64,000 nt of DNA, from NCBI RefSeq assembly GCF_026213295.1, contig NC_079422.1:2442573-2506572 (forward strand), given 5' to 3'. This stretch comes from Gadus chalcogrammus (lineage: Eukaryota > Chordata > Actinopteri > Gadiformes > Gadidae). This document shows, piece by piece, positions 9,926-21,075 of this stretch (positions are counted from its first letter, which is position 1; each line of letters begins with the position of its first letter). The position numbers and the translations under genes are program-made. The notes under the pieces are model-generated. The model was given only the letters and a program-made list of their open reading frames with translations, had not been told where the DNA came from and did not search any database.

Positions 9926-11146
9926 GATGTTCAAGTTTGAAATCTGGTTTCCTTTTCAACTCTAAGGCCTGAGGCAGCAACCTTTAATACACCTACTTAA
10001 TACTTAAAATAGCTCTGTGAAATGAGACGCAGTGAAGAAGGCAGAACATCAAAAGGGCCTTTATTATGTATCTGCTCTGCTTGCTGAGATGACTTCATGT
10101 TAAAATGTCATGTACTCTGTAGAAAGCAAACCACTCATCTGGCCATTCAAATGCCTTAAAGCCTCTAAATGTTGACACAGTTCAACATTTACAGTTTCAT
10201 TAGTTTAGAATCAAACAAAATTAATAATTCTTATTATGTATCATGTGTCATTATTTTATTGGTATCGTTTTAAGAAAGTTTGGCGGTTTGGAGGAAGATT
10301 ATTATTCAGAACGGGCTAGTCGGAAACAAATACAAATGATTAAAACAACTATAGAACCAATGGGAGAATCTCAGGGACGTTCTAGAGATGTCACTTGGTC
10401 AGGGGTCTGAATGTGTTTAAGATGGACTAGTGGACACCTCTATGAACTCAGGGTGATTTACAATGCACCCATTGTGCTCAGATTTACAGTCCAATCCTTG
10501 TGTAATTCCTGGACGATTTGTTCTGTATATTTCACACCAGGTTGTGGTGCCAGGCCTTCCCCTGACAGGTCCATCACTCACAGCAATGTAGGAGACCCAC
10601 CAGGGGAGAAGCTAACTCCCAGATGAAAGACAACAACCAAAGGGACATCTAGACATGGGCATGTGGCTGTCCAGACAGACAGCACTGAGGGACACTTAAC
10701 ATGTTCCTTGAGGACTGTCTTTTTCATCATTGAAGGAAAGAAGAAAGGAATCCTTCTGCTATGAAAGTTCCTAGCGGCGATGTGACCCATCAGACTGGAG
10801 GGCTCACTCATCACCATCTCACCCCACCGTGACTCTGGCCAATGGGCTTGCGAAGTGACGGTAGGGCAGATAAACTGCATGAAAATTCATGTAAAAATAT
10901 CAATGTTGCTCAACATATTGAGTGATAATAACAGCACAGCATATAGAGAAGACCATAGCATATAATCCTAATAAATGACTCAGTGGACAAACAAGGGAAA
11001 TCACTGTTTAATATGCTGTGTTAAAGGATATCAAGTATACATAGCCACCATGCACCTTACAGAAGGCAAGAAAACCAATGAAAACCATGAGAGCAGAGGT
11101 TTACAGTCAAACAGCCTTATGCAGAACAACCGTCTAATACTAACTT
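9926..11146. other. No recognised feature
   Basis: No open frame with family resemblance and no terminal or tandem repeats were seen on either strand. The sequence has ordinary vertebrate intergenic composition. Confidence 0.5.
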
Positions 11147-11246
11147 CATGTTCCCTCATATGAGGGAACATGGAGAGAGAGAGAGAGAGGGAGGGGGAGG
11201 GGGAGGGGGAGAGAGAGGGGGAGGGGGGGAGGGGGAGAGAGAGAGC
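11147..11246. repeat. Perfect 26-bp palindrome next to a GA-rich tract
   Basis: Bases 11147-11172 are a perfect palindrome (CATGTTCCCTCAT and its reverse complement). A purine-only tract of GAGA and GGGGGA units follows directly to about 11246 and could form triplex DNA. Confidence 0.8.
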
Positions 11247-11417
11247 GCCTATAGCTTAAAAATTGTATTTATTGTAAGATGAATAATTTGTAGAATGTTG
11301 TAATACAGTGTAGTACAAGCAGGTTGCTCAATGCAGCCTACAGACCCCATGGTCCATACAAAGAATCTGTATTGGATTAATGTCCACAACATATAAATGC
11401 AATGAGGAAACAAACAA

Positions 11418-11582
11418 GTTCTATTTCATGTAGGCTACGCCGTCTAGGATTCGCCTTATGGGCTTCTCCCGTGAAAGTTTCAAACTATGCACCAATCAGC
11501 GTGGGCACCGCCCACATTTCCCACGGTATCGTGTCTATATAACGCAGTGTATACTGTCGCTCATCCTCCCTTTTCTTTCAGC
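11418..11582 (+). promoter_or_regulatory. DIRS left inverted terminal repeat with TATA-like promoter
   Basis: It starts GTTCTATTTCATGTAGGCTA and contains TATATAA at 11536-11542, about 80 bp before the gag ATG at 11621. The right terminal repeat holds the same box in inverse orientation. Promoter function is inferred. Confidence 0.6.
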
Positions 11583-11620
11583 ACTTGTGCTTATCAGCGG
11601 AAAATCGAGAATACATTAAG

Positions 11621-12145
11621 ATGACTTCGACAAAACGGATCTCCCAAGCCGGTGGCAGCGGCTCGGGCGAGGCCTTGGACAAACGGCACTCTTCAGGGCC
11701 ACCTGAGAGCGCTCCTGGAGCTAGGTCCTTTTCAGGACCCCTATGCGCCTCCTGTCCCACCTCACTGGCACCGGGTGACGGGCACTTGGCGTGCTTTCGG
11801 TTCCTCTGCGCCGACCACGCCGCGGCTGCTATGGCGGCCCCCGTGTCCTGTGTCGCCTGCCGGGAGCTGCCTGAAGAGGGGATCCTCTCCAGGCATCTCT
11901 TCTTTTCCCCTTCGCTACAGGACCTGGCTGCGAGCACGGCTCTGGCAGAAGAGGTGGCCCGTCTCTTGGTGAAGGGGGGCATCACTGTCGTTCCCCCCCA
12001 CGAGTCTCACCTAGGGTTTTATTCCCGCTACTTCCTGGTTTCCAAGAAGTCAAGGGAAAAAATACCTATTCTGGATCTTCGCGTGTTCAACAGATTCGTT
12101 GCCGCGAGGATATTCAGAATGCTCACTGGTGGGAGGAGCCTGTGA
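11621..12145 (+). pseudogene. DIRS gag N-terminus fused to a displaced RT segment
   Basis: The ATG at 11621 opens a frame with a Gly/Ser-rich start, then a Cys-rich segment (LCASCPTSLAPGDGHLACFR, CVACRELPEEG), as in fish DIRS gag proteins. From about 11921 the frame enters a 210-bp copy of the RT start (ALAEEVARLLVKGG, VVPPHESHLGFYSRYFLVSK, ILDLRVFN). This copy is nearly identical to 12869-13076 and ends at a TGA in 12143-12145. The gag reading is therefore truncated and joined to sequence that belongs 950 bp downstream. Confidence 0.75.
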
Positions 12146-12214
12146 GAATCGCCCCGAACCGGGAACGATTCTCACGGACAGACTGTTATTCCTTAGGCCA
12201 CCTGCATCCTACGC

Positions 12215-14599
12215 TTGTGGTGCGTTCCTCCATGTTGCCTCTTTCCCCCCCTCAACCCGGTGGCTGTAGGGTGGCGGTGGGACGGCGTGTTCACATGGCC
12301 TCTGGTTCACCTGCTTCTAAGAAGCGGCGTCCCTTGGAGCCTCGTGGACGGAACAGAGACTCGTTGCACGAGCCCGTGGATACGGCCGCTTGTACTGGTC
12401 TCCTTGTTCCCCACATTATCCCCTCTACCTCCCCTCAACAGTTTGTGGAAGGTGAGGAGACGGGTCCGCGCGCTGTGGCTACAGCCTGTGGACAGCGCAC
12501 GGACACAGGTGCGGCGACCGGACGGCGCACTCCCTGTTCAACGGGCACGAGCGCGACGTCTAGACAGCTCGTTGTTTTTACAGCGGCTGGTTCTGGTACG
12601 TCTCCTACGCGCGCTGAGTCTCCTCCCTTTCATGGGAAGCCCCCCTTGGTTCACACACACGCCGTGTGGAGGCGGTAGGGGCCGAGGAATACGGGATATT
12701 CCTGACGGTCTTCCTCAGCTGTCGGATCTCCCTCTCTCCGACCGCTATGCGTGTTGGCAAGAGCGGTGCGTTCTACCATCGTGGTTGGACAACAAGTTGA
12801 GATGGGGCCATCCCATACAGTTCAAGCGTCGTCCCCCACCCTTTTTGGGGTTGGTGGAGACCACGCTACGGGACCCGGCTGCGAGCACGGCTCTGGCAGC
12901 AGAGGTGGCCCGTCTCTTGGTGAAGGGGGCCATCACTGTTGTTCCCCCCCACGAGTCTCACCTAGGGTTTTATTCCCGCTACTTCCTGGTTTCCAAGAAG
13001 TCAGGGGAAAAGAGACCTATTCTGGATCTTCATGTGTTCAACAGAGGCACGAGGAAATTCAGAATGCTCACTGTCGGAGCGTTGTTCCGGTGTGTGAGAG
13101 AGGGCGATTGGTTCACATCCCTGGATCTCAAGGATGCTTACTTCCACGTCCCTGTTCGGCAGGCGCACAGGAGGTTTCTCCGCTTTGCCTTTATGGGGAT
13201 GGCGTACGAGTACCAGTGTCTGCCGTTCGGCTACTCCCTGGCTCCGCGCACCTTCTCAAAGTGTGTGGAAACGGCGTTGGAACCGCTCAGGCGTCAGGGA
13301 AAGAGGATTCTCTTCTACCTAGACGACCTGCTTATTCTGATCAACTCAGAGGAGACCGCGAGAAGGGACACCATGTTGGAGATAAACCATCTCTCCTTCC
13401 TGGGTTTTGCCATCAACTGGGAGAAGAGCTCCCCGCTCCCAAGCCGGCAGACAGTCTACTTGGGGCTTTGCCTAGACTCAGCCACCATGACTGCGATGCT
13501 TTCGCCTCCTCGGCGAGACACCATCCTGTCGACGCTCTCCCGTTTTCGCGTTCGCAGAAACGTGGCCGCACTGTCCACCATGCGCCTGTTAGGGCTGATG
13601 GCAGCTGCCCACCCCGTGGTCCCCCTGGGTCTGCTTTTTATGTGCAGACTCCAGCGGTAGTTTGCTCGCCAACGATTGGACCCCAGGCTCAGGGTGCTCC
13701 TCGTTCCCCGTTCGGTGTCGCCAGACCTGGAATATAAAAACAAAAAACAAAAAAAAAACGCCCTTCTCAGGGGTGTTCCCCTGGGCAGGGTGGCGTCCTA
13801 CGTAGTGGTCTTCACGGACGCCTCGTTGACGGGTTGGGGAGGGACGTGTCTCTCTCATTCGGTCGGAGACGAGTGGCGCACGCCCCCTGCAGCACACATA
13901 AATGTGTTGGAGCTCGACGCTGTGAGGAAAGTGCTGTTGCATTTATTTCACCTGGTGCGCGGCCGCCACGTTCTGATCAGGACAGACAGCGTGGCGGTGG
14001 CGGCGTACATCAACAGACAGGGGGGAGTCCGCTCCCCTGCTATCCACCAAAAGGCGGTCGAGCTCTGGCTTTGGGCTCATCAGTATCTCCTCAGTCTGAG
14101 AGCCCTGCATATCGCGGGCGCCCAGAACTTTGGGGCAGACCTCATGTCTCGCGGCGGTCCCCGCCGAGACGAGTGGCGGTTACATCCCGACATTGTCAGA
14201 CTGATCTGGCAGAGGTTCGGGACGGCGCAGGTGGACCTCTTCGCATCCAGGGAGAACACGCACTGCAGGTGGTGGTACTCCCTCAGTCCTCGGGATCTTC
14301 CCCCGTTGGGGGTAGATGCGTTGGCACACTCACCTTGGCCGCGGGCTCTCTTGTATGCGTTTCCCCCGCTCCAGCTGATCCTTCCTCTTCTGGAACGGGT
14401 CAGACAGGAGAGACTGTCCCTGATAATAGTGGCCCCGGAGAACCGTTCAGCTCTGTGGTTTCCAGAGCTGGCTGTGCTCTCACGGTCAGCGCCGTGGCCG
14501 GTACCGTTCAGGCCGGATGCGCTTTCACAGGCCCACGGGACGCTGCACCACCCGCCCGATGTTTCGGGACGGCTGTTGGTTTGGCTCCTGAGAGGTTGA
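12215..14599 (+). pseudogene. DIRS RT, RNase H and methylase-like polyprotein
   Basis: The RT copies element RNA. Its N-terminal part has LSDRYACWQERCVLPSWLDN, VVPPHESHLGFYSRYFLVSK and ILDLHVFN. Its core has DWFTSLDLKDAYFHVPV, CLPFGYSLAPRTFSKCVE and the catalytic FYLDDLLI box (near 13312-13335). After a single TAG at 13658-13660, where Trp is expected, the same frame continues into RNase H: VVVFTDASLTGWGG, INVLELDAV, IRTDSVAVAAYINRQGG and GADLMSRGG. A DAM-like methylase region follows (VDLFASRENTHCRWWYSLSP, APENRSALWFPEL). The rest is intact to 14599. A lysine-rich low-complexity stretch near 13735-13760 is unusual. Confidence 0.9.
12292..12678 (+). pseudogene. DIRS gag C-terminal part
   Basis: The frame reads HMASGSPASKKRRPLEPRGR, with a KKRR basic cluster that could be a nuclear-localisation signal, then Ser/Thr/Gly-rich sequence to a stop at 12676-12678. 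It overlaps the start of the RT frame, as DIRS gag and pol genes commonly do. It is separated from the gag N-terminus by the misplaced RT copy. Assignment rests on position and composition. Confidence 0.45.
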
Positions 14600-14660
14600 T
14601 CCTGCAGGGCAAAGGTTTGCCTGAGACGGTTATCAACACTATTCAGAGTGCTTGTGCGCC
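14600..14660 (+). pseudogene. DIRS tyrosine recombinase, N-terminal stub
   Basis: The frame LQGKGLPETVINTIQSACAP followed by ST matches the start of fish DIRS recombinases, which integrate the circular cDNA. It is cut at about 14660 by the L2 LINE 3' end. The rest of the gene resumes at about 17756. Confidence 0.75.
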
Positions 14661-17600
14661 TTCTACTTTTACATTTAGGGCATTTAGCAGACGCTTTTAT
14701 CCAAAGCGACTTACAATAAGAACATTTGTCATAAGAAGTGCATCAATATATCGCTGTCGGTACAGAAAGGATGTTCATAGAACCAAGTGCAAGTACCACA
14801 ATCGCTATGTCAATCAATTCCCCGTGTTACAGCCATGATAGCAGCTACTGCAGTTGCTAAACAGTTGAGTACTACAATACAATACAATACAATACAGTGT
14901 ACAATGGTGGTCAGAAGTGGGAAGGTGGCTATGCAGAGTCGAGGTGGACTCTGAACAGGTGAGTCTTGAGTCTTTTTTGGAAGATAGTGAGCGACTCTGC
15001 AGTCCTGAGAGCGGCAGGGAGCTCGTTCCACCACTGAGGTCCCAAAACCGAGAAAAGTTGTGACTTTGCTGAACGGCCTTTGCTAGCTCTTGGCGATGGC
15101 GGTTCCAGACGTCCAGCTGAGGTAGTTGAGCGGAGGGATCGAGCTGGGGTGTGTGGCTTTAGCAATGCTTGGAGGTAGGCAGGGGCAGTTCCATCGACTG
15201 CCTTGTATGCCAATACCATCGTCTTAAATTTGATGCGAGCTACTACAGGGAGCCAGTGGAGGTCCCGGAAGAGGGGGGTCACATGGGAGAACTTCGGTAG
15301 GTTGAATACGAGGCGCGCTGCCGCATTCTGGATGTGCTGCAAAGGTTTAATCGCAGAGGCAGGAAGTCCAGCCAGGAGTGAGTTACAGTAGTCGAGGCGG
15401 GAGATGACCAGTGATTGGACTAGAAGCTGAGCTGCTTCCCTTGTGAGGAAGGGCCGGATTCTGCGGATGTTGTAAAGTGCAAATCTGTAGGATCGGGCGA
15501 CCGCAGTGATGTTTGCAGTGCAGGATAATTGATTGTCCAGTACCACCCCGAGGTTTCTGGCAGTTGGAGAGCGAGGTACAGAGATGTTCTCGACGGTGAC
15601 CAGTAAGTCCATGTGTGGGCAGTCTTTCCCTGGGATTAGGAGGAGCTCGGTTTTGTTGAGGTTAAGCCTCAGGTGATGGGCAGTTGTCCAGGTGCTGACG
15701 TCCGCAAGACATTCCGATATGCGTGTTGCAATCAGGGTTTTCTCAGATGAGGGGAAAGAGAGAAATAGCTGAGTGTCGTCAGCATAGCAATGATAGGAAA
15801 AGCCGTGTGATGCAATTACCGAGCCCAGAGACCTGGTATAGAGGGAGAACAGAAGAGGCCCCAGTACAGAGCCTTGAGGGACACCAGTTTCAAGCGTGCA
15901 AGGTTTGGGCAAGGAGCCATTCCATGTCACTTGATAGGTGCGGTTCGTCAGGTAGAATGTGAACCAGGAAAGAGCAGATTCAGCGATGCCAATTTGGGCA
16001 AGAGTGGCAAGAAGGATCTGGTGGTTCACCGTGTCAAATGCTGCGGACAGGTCGAGGAGAATGAGGACCGATGAGAGGGACGAGGCTCTGGCAGCACGGA
16101 GGGACTCAGTCACCGCGAGGAGAGCCGTCTCGGTGGAGTGTGCCTTCTTGAAGCCAGACTGGTGAGGGTCAAGGAGGTTGTTAGATGAGAGATAGGACAG
16201 TTGGTTAGCAACGGCACGTTCCAGTGTTTTAGACAGGAATGATGTCGGTGGTATTAAGAGTTGTTTTTTTTGAGGAGAGGCTTTATTCTGGCAGTCTTGA
16301 AAGACGCTGGAACAATGCTTGAAGTGAGGGAGGAATTGATAATTGATGTGAGAAATGGCAGAATGTCGCTTGAGACATCCTGGAGGAGAGAGGAGGGAAT
16401 AGCGTCAAGGGGGCAGGTGGTGGCATGGTTAGATGTTATTATTCTGTTGACCTCGTCAGAGGTGAGAGGGATAAATTCGGTAAAGACAGAGGAGGGGATG
16501 GGAGGAGGGAGAATGGAGGCAGGGATAAAAGAGGAGCTATTCACTTTCTGGGTAGAGTAGGTAACAAAGTCATCAGCAGTGAGACAGGAAGTGGGGGTGA
16601 GGGAGGGTTGAGGAGGGACGAGAACAGGGAAAACAGTTTCCTGGGGTTTGAGGCAGAGGAGTTGATTTTGTTCCGGTAGAAGGCAGATTTGGTTGTTGAT
16701 ACACAAGAGGTGAAATCTGAAAGAAGGAAAAGATAGTGAGATCATTAGGACAGTCTGATCTCTTCCATTTCCTCTCAGCTGCTCGCAACTTTGTTCTACA
16801 AGTCCGCAGAGGAAGGGACAGCCAAGGCGGGGGCGGTGAAGATTGCGCTAGTCTGGAGTGGAAGGGACAGAGGGAATCCAAGGAGGAGGAAAGGGAGGAT
16901 AGCAGAGTGTCTGAGGATTCATCAGTAGATAGTTGAGACAATCGTTCGATAGAAGGAAGTGACGACAGAACAGTAGAGGCAAACGTAGAGGGAGCGAGGG
17001 ATTTGAGGTTACGGCGAGTGGTGACAATGTGGGAACTAGAGAGGAGGGAGGGAGAGGATTTCAAGGGGAGAGAAAAATCAACAAAGTGATGGTCAGACAC
17101 AGGGAGCGGGGTAACGGAGAGAGCAGAGGTACCGCAGGACCTGGTGAATATTAGGTCAAGCTGGTTCCCGGCCCTGTGTGTGGGAGGAGAAGGGGTTAGT
17201 GTTAAGTCAAAGGTGGCGAAAAAGTTGGTTAGTTCAGGAGTGCAACTTCTCAGGCAGGATGTTGAAGTCGCCGAGGATAACGAGTGGGGTGCCATCCTCA
17301 TGAAAGCAGCTGAGGAGGGCATCCATCTCGTCGTAGAAGTCACGGGAGGGACCTGGAGGACGGTAGATCACCACAATGGAGAGCTTGATAGGAATGGTGA
17401 CCGTGACAGCGTGGAGTTCAAACGCAGATCTGGCCAAGTGTTCTAGTGGAAGGACCTGGTAGGACCACATGGGCGAGATGAGGAGTCCGGTCCCCCCTCC
17501 TCACCCGGATGGTCTAGGGGTGTGCGAGAATGAGTAGACGGTGGAGAGGGCAGCAGGAGTAGCAGAGTTCTCTGGAGTGATCCAGCTCTCTGTCAGGGCC

Positions 17601-17755
17601 AGGAAGTGAAGGGTCATGAGGGACGCGTAGGCTGAAATCAAGTCTGCCTTCTTGACCGCCGACTGGCAGTTCCAGAGTCCTCCCATGACCTCTAGGTCAG
17701 TGTAAGCACGGGTAGGTGGATGGCGAAGATTAGACGGGTTACTGCGCCGAGCAGA
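14660..17755 (-). mobile_element. L2-type LINE inserted in the DIRS recombinase gene
   Basis: The 3' end (14660-14720) carries the well-known fish L2 tail; on the plus strand it reads CATTTAGCAGACGCTTTTAT. A short AATAC pentamer array lies at 14873-14895. Endonuclease and RT remnants follow to the 5' end near 17755. No target duplication is visible because the DIRS sequence on the two sides is not contiguous. Confidence 0.88.
14929..16745 (-). pseudogene. L2 LINE reverse transcriptase
   Basis: From 16745 leftwards: AISSLLQ-type pre-RT sequence (CPLDAIPSSLLQDVSSDILP) and FKTARIKPLLKK, then a frame break at the T run near 16262. A 394-codon open frame at 16113-14929 follows. It holds ILLDLSAAFDTVNHQILLAT, GVPQGSVLGPLLFSLYTRSL, the catalytic CYADDTQLFL, LRLNLNKTELLLI and ARNLGVVLDNQL. 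The C-terminal domain has SRLDYCNSLLAGLP, IQNAAARLVFNLPK, HWLPVVARIKFK and WWNELPAALR. The last frame is uninterrupted, so this copy is fairly young. It is not functional as a whole because of the frame breaks upstream. Confidence 0.9.
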
Positions 17756-17824
17756 GGAGGTAGGTGCCTGGCTCGGGCATTGGCTATGTACGTGAATCGC
17801 TCGGCCGCGTTCCGCTCCACACAA
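16746..17824 (-). pseudogene. L2 LINE endonuclease
   Basis: In translation order: GGLWNCQSAVKKADLISAYA, LALTESWITPENS (17690-17560), then after a frame change VVIYRPPGPSRDFYDEMDAL and LVILGDFNI (near 17300). After another change THRAGNQLDLIFTR and LPVSDHHFVDFSLPL follow (near 17150-17050). These are the conserved apurinic-endonuclease motifs that nick target DNA. The 17756-17824 end of the open frame reads into DIRS sequence and is not LINE coding. At least two frameshifts make it inactive. Confidence 0.8.
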
Positions 17825-18157
17825 CAGTTGTTTGTGTGTTATAGCGACACTAGCAGGGGCCGCGCTCTCTCTAAGCAGCGGTTTTCCCGCTGGATATGTG
17901 AGGGTGTTTGCTTAGCCTACTCTCGGCAGGGCTTGGCGCCACCGTTGGGCGTTAAAGCTCACACCACACGGGGCGTGGCCGCTTCAACGGCTCTACTCAA
18001 GGGCGTTTCGGTGGAAGATATCTGCGCGGCTGCGTCTTGGTCTTCCCCTGGCCCCTTTGTCCGTTTTTACATGTTAGACATGTCCAGGGGTTCCAGGGGT
18101 TCACTCGGCAACTCTGTGCTGGAGTCCGGGACCCCTTTTTACGACTTAAGAATATAG
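17756..18157 (+). pseudogene. DIRS tyrosine recombinase, C-terminal catalytic part
   Basis: The frame resumes with LARALAMYVNRSAAFRSTQQ, LFVCYSDTSRG, LSKQRFSRWICEGVCLAY. The conserved block AHTTRGVAASTALLKGVSVE supplies the His-x2-Arg pair and FVRFYMLD the nucleophilic Tyr. A stop follows at 18155-18157. Compared with other fish DIRS recombinases, about 200 residues between this part and the stub at 14600 are absent, including the segment that holds the first catalytic Arg. Confidence 0.88.
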
Positions 18158-18678
18158 ACATGTTCTTTAAAGCGGCGTGGTTGGATTTCCTCTCGCCAGC
18201 TGGCGAGTTGGACCTGACTACCAGTCTTACTCTCCCACCAATTTTCAAATGAAAAACAGGCTTGTGGGTTTTTCTATTGGCCCGCCAATTGTCAGGTGGT
18301 TTTGTTTGCCAGTATGGCACTCCCGCCGTTTCTTTCAAATAAGAAACGGCCGAGAGAGACCCCTTATTGGAGAGCCGGATTCCGTAGCTCCGCCCCCGGT
18401 GGTAGCGGACCTAATGGAAACCGTGTTGCTCTGGTTTTTCTTTTCCTTTTCATGGGTTCCATGAAGCACGGATTAGAGCCGGAATCTTTACAGACTCACT
18501 TTTTTCTCTCTTGATCATTGCCTTGCTTGATCTAGGAGGAATTAGTTTTTTATTAAGCTGTTGTGTTTTACACTTCCTTGGCTTTTTGAGTCTTAATGTG
18601 CTCTGGTGACTTAAGTTGTTTTAACTGGGGTCCAGCAGGAGTACATTGATCAGGCTCCGCTCGCAGCTTCACCTTAGC
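18158..18678 (+). other. DIRS 3' untranslated region
   Basis: There is no coding sequence. The stretch contains several short inverted motifs such as GCCAGCTGGC at 18197 and two TTTCAAAT(G/A)A(G/A)AAAC-like hairpin arms near 18245 and 18332. It leads into the internal complementary region. Confidence 0.5.
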
Positions 18679-18775
18679 TCATAAGGCGAAGCCTAGACAG
18701 CGTAGCCTACATGAAATAGAACGATAGTTATGTTATTATAACTCTAGTTCTATGATTGTAGGCGTAGCCGTCTAG
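18679..18775. repeat. DIRS internal complementary region
   Basis: The left half (18679-18722, ending CTACATGAAATAGAAC) is the reverse complement of the left element end. The right half (18723-18775, starting GATAGTTATGTTATTATAAC) is the reverse complement of the right element end. Such a bridge is used to circularise DIRS cDNA. Confidence 0.9.
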
Positions 18776-18801
18776 TTTCCCACCTGCTGTACCCTCCAAA
18801 T

Positions 18802-18997
18802 GCTGAAAGAAAAGCGTGGAGGATGAGCGACGGTATACACCGCGTTATATAGACACGATACCGTGGGAAATTAGGGCGAAGCCCACGCTGAATGGTGCAT
18901 AGTATGAAATTTTCAGCGCACGGGACAAGCCCATAAGGCGAAGCCTAGACGGCTACGCCTACAATCATAGAACTAGAGTTATAATAACATAACTATC
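18802..18997 (-). repeat. DIRS right inverted terminal repeat
   Basis: It is complementary to 11418-11582 over most of its length, including the TATA-like box and a CTTTCAGC end. The outermost bases AGAGTTATAATAACATAACT lie only on this side and match the right half of the internal complementary region. Confidence 0.85.
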
Positions 18998-19500
18998 ATT
19001 CTGTGGCACAAGGGCACATGGACGGCCTGCACAGTATCAGCTGTACAGCTTAAACTTAAACTTTAAAGTGGCTAACATCACTCCCCAGAGACAGACGCAC
19101 ACCCACACACACACATGCACAAAGAGAAACACACACACACTAATTGAGACAAAACCCAGGACCAGGCCGCCCACTGCGCTATACACTATATAACATGTAA
19201 ATGCCTGAAGGAATTGTCATCGTCAAGCATGCCAAACCTATTAGTGTCCACTATAAAGTCAAACCTTGACTAACAATAATGTATATATGAGCTCATCTAC
19301 CCCACCCTAAAGGTGCCCTATTTGGCTTATTTAGTTTGTTGTGGTGAGCATTTCACACATTCCAGTAGAGAAGAGTTCTGATAGGTGCGTCACGGAATGC
19401 AAGATGTTGGAGGTATTAACTTCCTAATACCACCAGGATGCTGGCTTTATAGCTCCTACAAACAGAAAGCCCAGACAAAGGTTATGAAGACCATTATTTA
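18998..19500. other. No gene; short CA-rich stretch
   Basis: A degenerate CA tract lies at 19085-19141. Otherwise I recognise nothing in this stretch. Confidence 0.5.
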
Positions 19501-19508
19501 GTAAAAAG

Positions 19509-19951
19509 TAGAGCTGTCAAGCGATTAAAATATTTAATCGCATTAATGTCATAGTTAACTCACGATTAATCGCAAATTATTTTTCTATGCTAAATATCCC
19601 TTGATTTTTTTGACCCATAATTCTTCTCATTTTAATTCTCTTATCAACATGGTGAAGTTCATCGGCTTGCCTTGTGCAAATGTTTTTTTATTGATAACAA
19701 CATTGGCATATACTGATCAAAACAGGACGATACAAAAAAAGAGCCTATAGTGCAATTAAACGACTGCTTTGAACAAATGTCATTTGAACATAGCAGTCAG
19801 GCTACTGCTTCTTTGTTTTGAGCCAAAGAAAAAAAAAAAAGTTTTTCTTTTGTTAATAAAATAATTGCGTTAATCGCGCGATAATTTTTTTAACGCCGTT
19901 AAAATTCGTTTGCGTTAACGTCGTTAATAACGCGTTTAACTGACAGCTCTA
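19509..19951. mobile_element. hAT-type MITE with perfect 8-bp target duplication
   Basis: Ends TAGAGCTGTCA and TGACAGCTCTA are inverted repeats. GTAAAAAG flanks both sides (19501-19508, 19952-19959). Near each end is the ATTAATCGC/TTAACGCCGTTAA-rich sequence common in fish hAT MITEs. There is no coding sequence. Confidence 0.85.
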
Positions 19952-19959
19952 GTAAAAAG

Positions 19960-20684
19960 GAATGCATAGTCTAAATTGTGCTACCTGAATATTCAGGGAT
20001 AATATTCAGGTCCATTCTCACAGTTAGTTGGATTGTCAATACATTTGCCATCAGAGCTTTTAGAGCTGTATTCAGTTTTAGATACTGTAAAGAGAACATT
20101 TTAACGAAATAACTTAAGCCTTGCTTTTGGGCATCAACACCATCTTTCCCCACAACCTGCCAACTCCAAAGCTCACTGACTCAAAGACCCAAGCCCTGGT
20201 TCTGGTTCCCCACATTCTTAAAGGCACAGATCACACTTCTCCTCACCAGAACACAGTGGCCAAATATAGGCGGCTCACCAACGGGTCCCTACTTAGATCT
20301 GTCTCTCAAAGGGCTGCACGTTACTTCAGTGCCAGAAAATAACTATTCACATTCCTTATCAAACAGAGAGAAAATAATAAGCGAGAGGTGGGAGCATGGA
20401 CTGTTGCCAGGCTACCTCATGCCATGGTAACGATTGATCTTTATGTGGAGCATAAAAACAGCAACGCTAATAATAGCTCTATGGACAGCCCCTATAATTA
20501 AATATTGGCATTGGCATACAGAAACAAAAAGTGAATTGTTCCAATACAAACAGTTATAATGTAGCTATGGTACAATATATAACTAAATATTACATTAATT
20601 AAATTCTGGAAATCACAAACATCTTCCAGAAAGAGTGAGTGCACTTTTCATAATTGCTCATTTTCAGTTTCAATGCATATAGAG
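19960..20684. other. No recognised feature
   Basis: A 73-codon plus-strand frame at 20121-20342 has no family resemblance. No repeats with clear ends were seen. Confidence 0.5.
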
Positions 20685-21075
20685 CAGTGGTTCTCAAACT
20701 TTTTATACCGCGTACCACCACAGAAAATACTTGTCTCCCCAAGTACCACCATTATGACAGATGTATGACAAATATTGCATCCAATATTACATACAATAGC
20801 CTAGGCCTGCGGCCCTATTCAGCTACGTACATCTCATGCAGGAGGCACATTTATTCTTTAAAATAATATTATTTATTGTTAGCTGTTGTCAGCTGTACAA
20901 AGTGGTAGCACTAGAACAGAGACACGGACACATACATATGCACACACAGCAAGTGAGAACATGATCTCATGGTAAATGTATTTCCATTCGTACTAGTATT
21001 TTCAAAGTATTGTTTTTAATTTAAAAAAAAAAGAATCTTCTAATTCCTATTCGTACCACAGTTTTAGAACCACTA
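20685..21075. mobile_element. Non-autonomous hAT-like element (Charlie-type ends), degraded
   Basis: The left end CAGTGGTTCTCAAACTTTTT and the right end AGTTTTAGAACCACTA are imperfect inverted repeats. GTACCACC motifs lie inside both ends. No matching 8-bp flank is left, so it is probably old. Confidence 0.6.

Larger units (their letters stand above)
11418..18997 (+). mobile_element. DIRS-type tyrosine-recombinase retrotransposon
   Basis: Inverted terminal repeats lie at 11418-11582 and 18802-18997. An internal complementary region at 18679-18775 pairs its two halves with the two element ends, the hallmark of DIRS. Between them are gag-like sequence, RT, RNase H, a methylase-like domain and a tyrosine recombinase. 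The recombinase is split by an L2 LINE. DIRS elements integrate through a circular intermediate and make no target duplication, and none is seen. The copy is inactive because of stops, the LINE and a duplicated RT segment. Confidence 0.92.

Noticed and set aside
11578..11985. 135-codon minus-strand frame at the DIRS start
   Set aside because: It overlaps the recognisable gag frame on the other strand and has no family resemblance.
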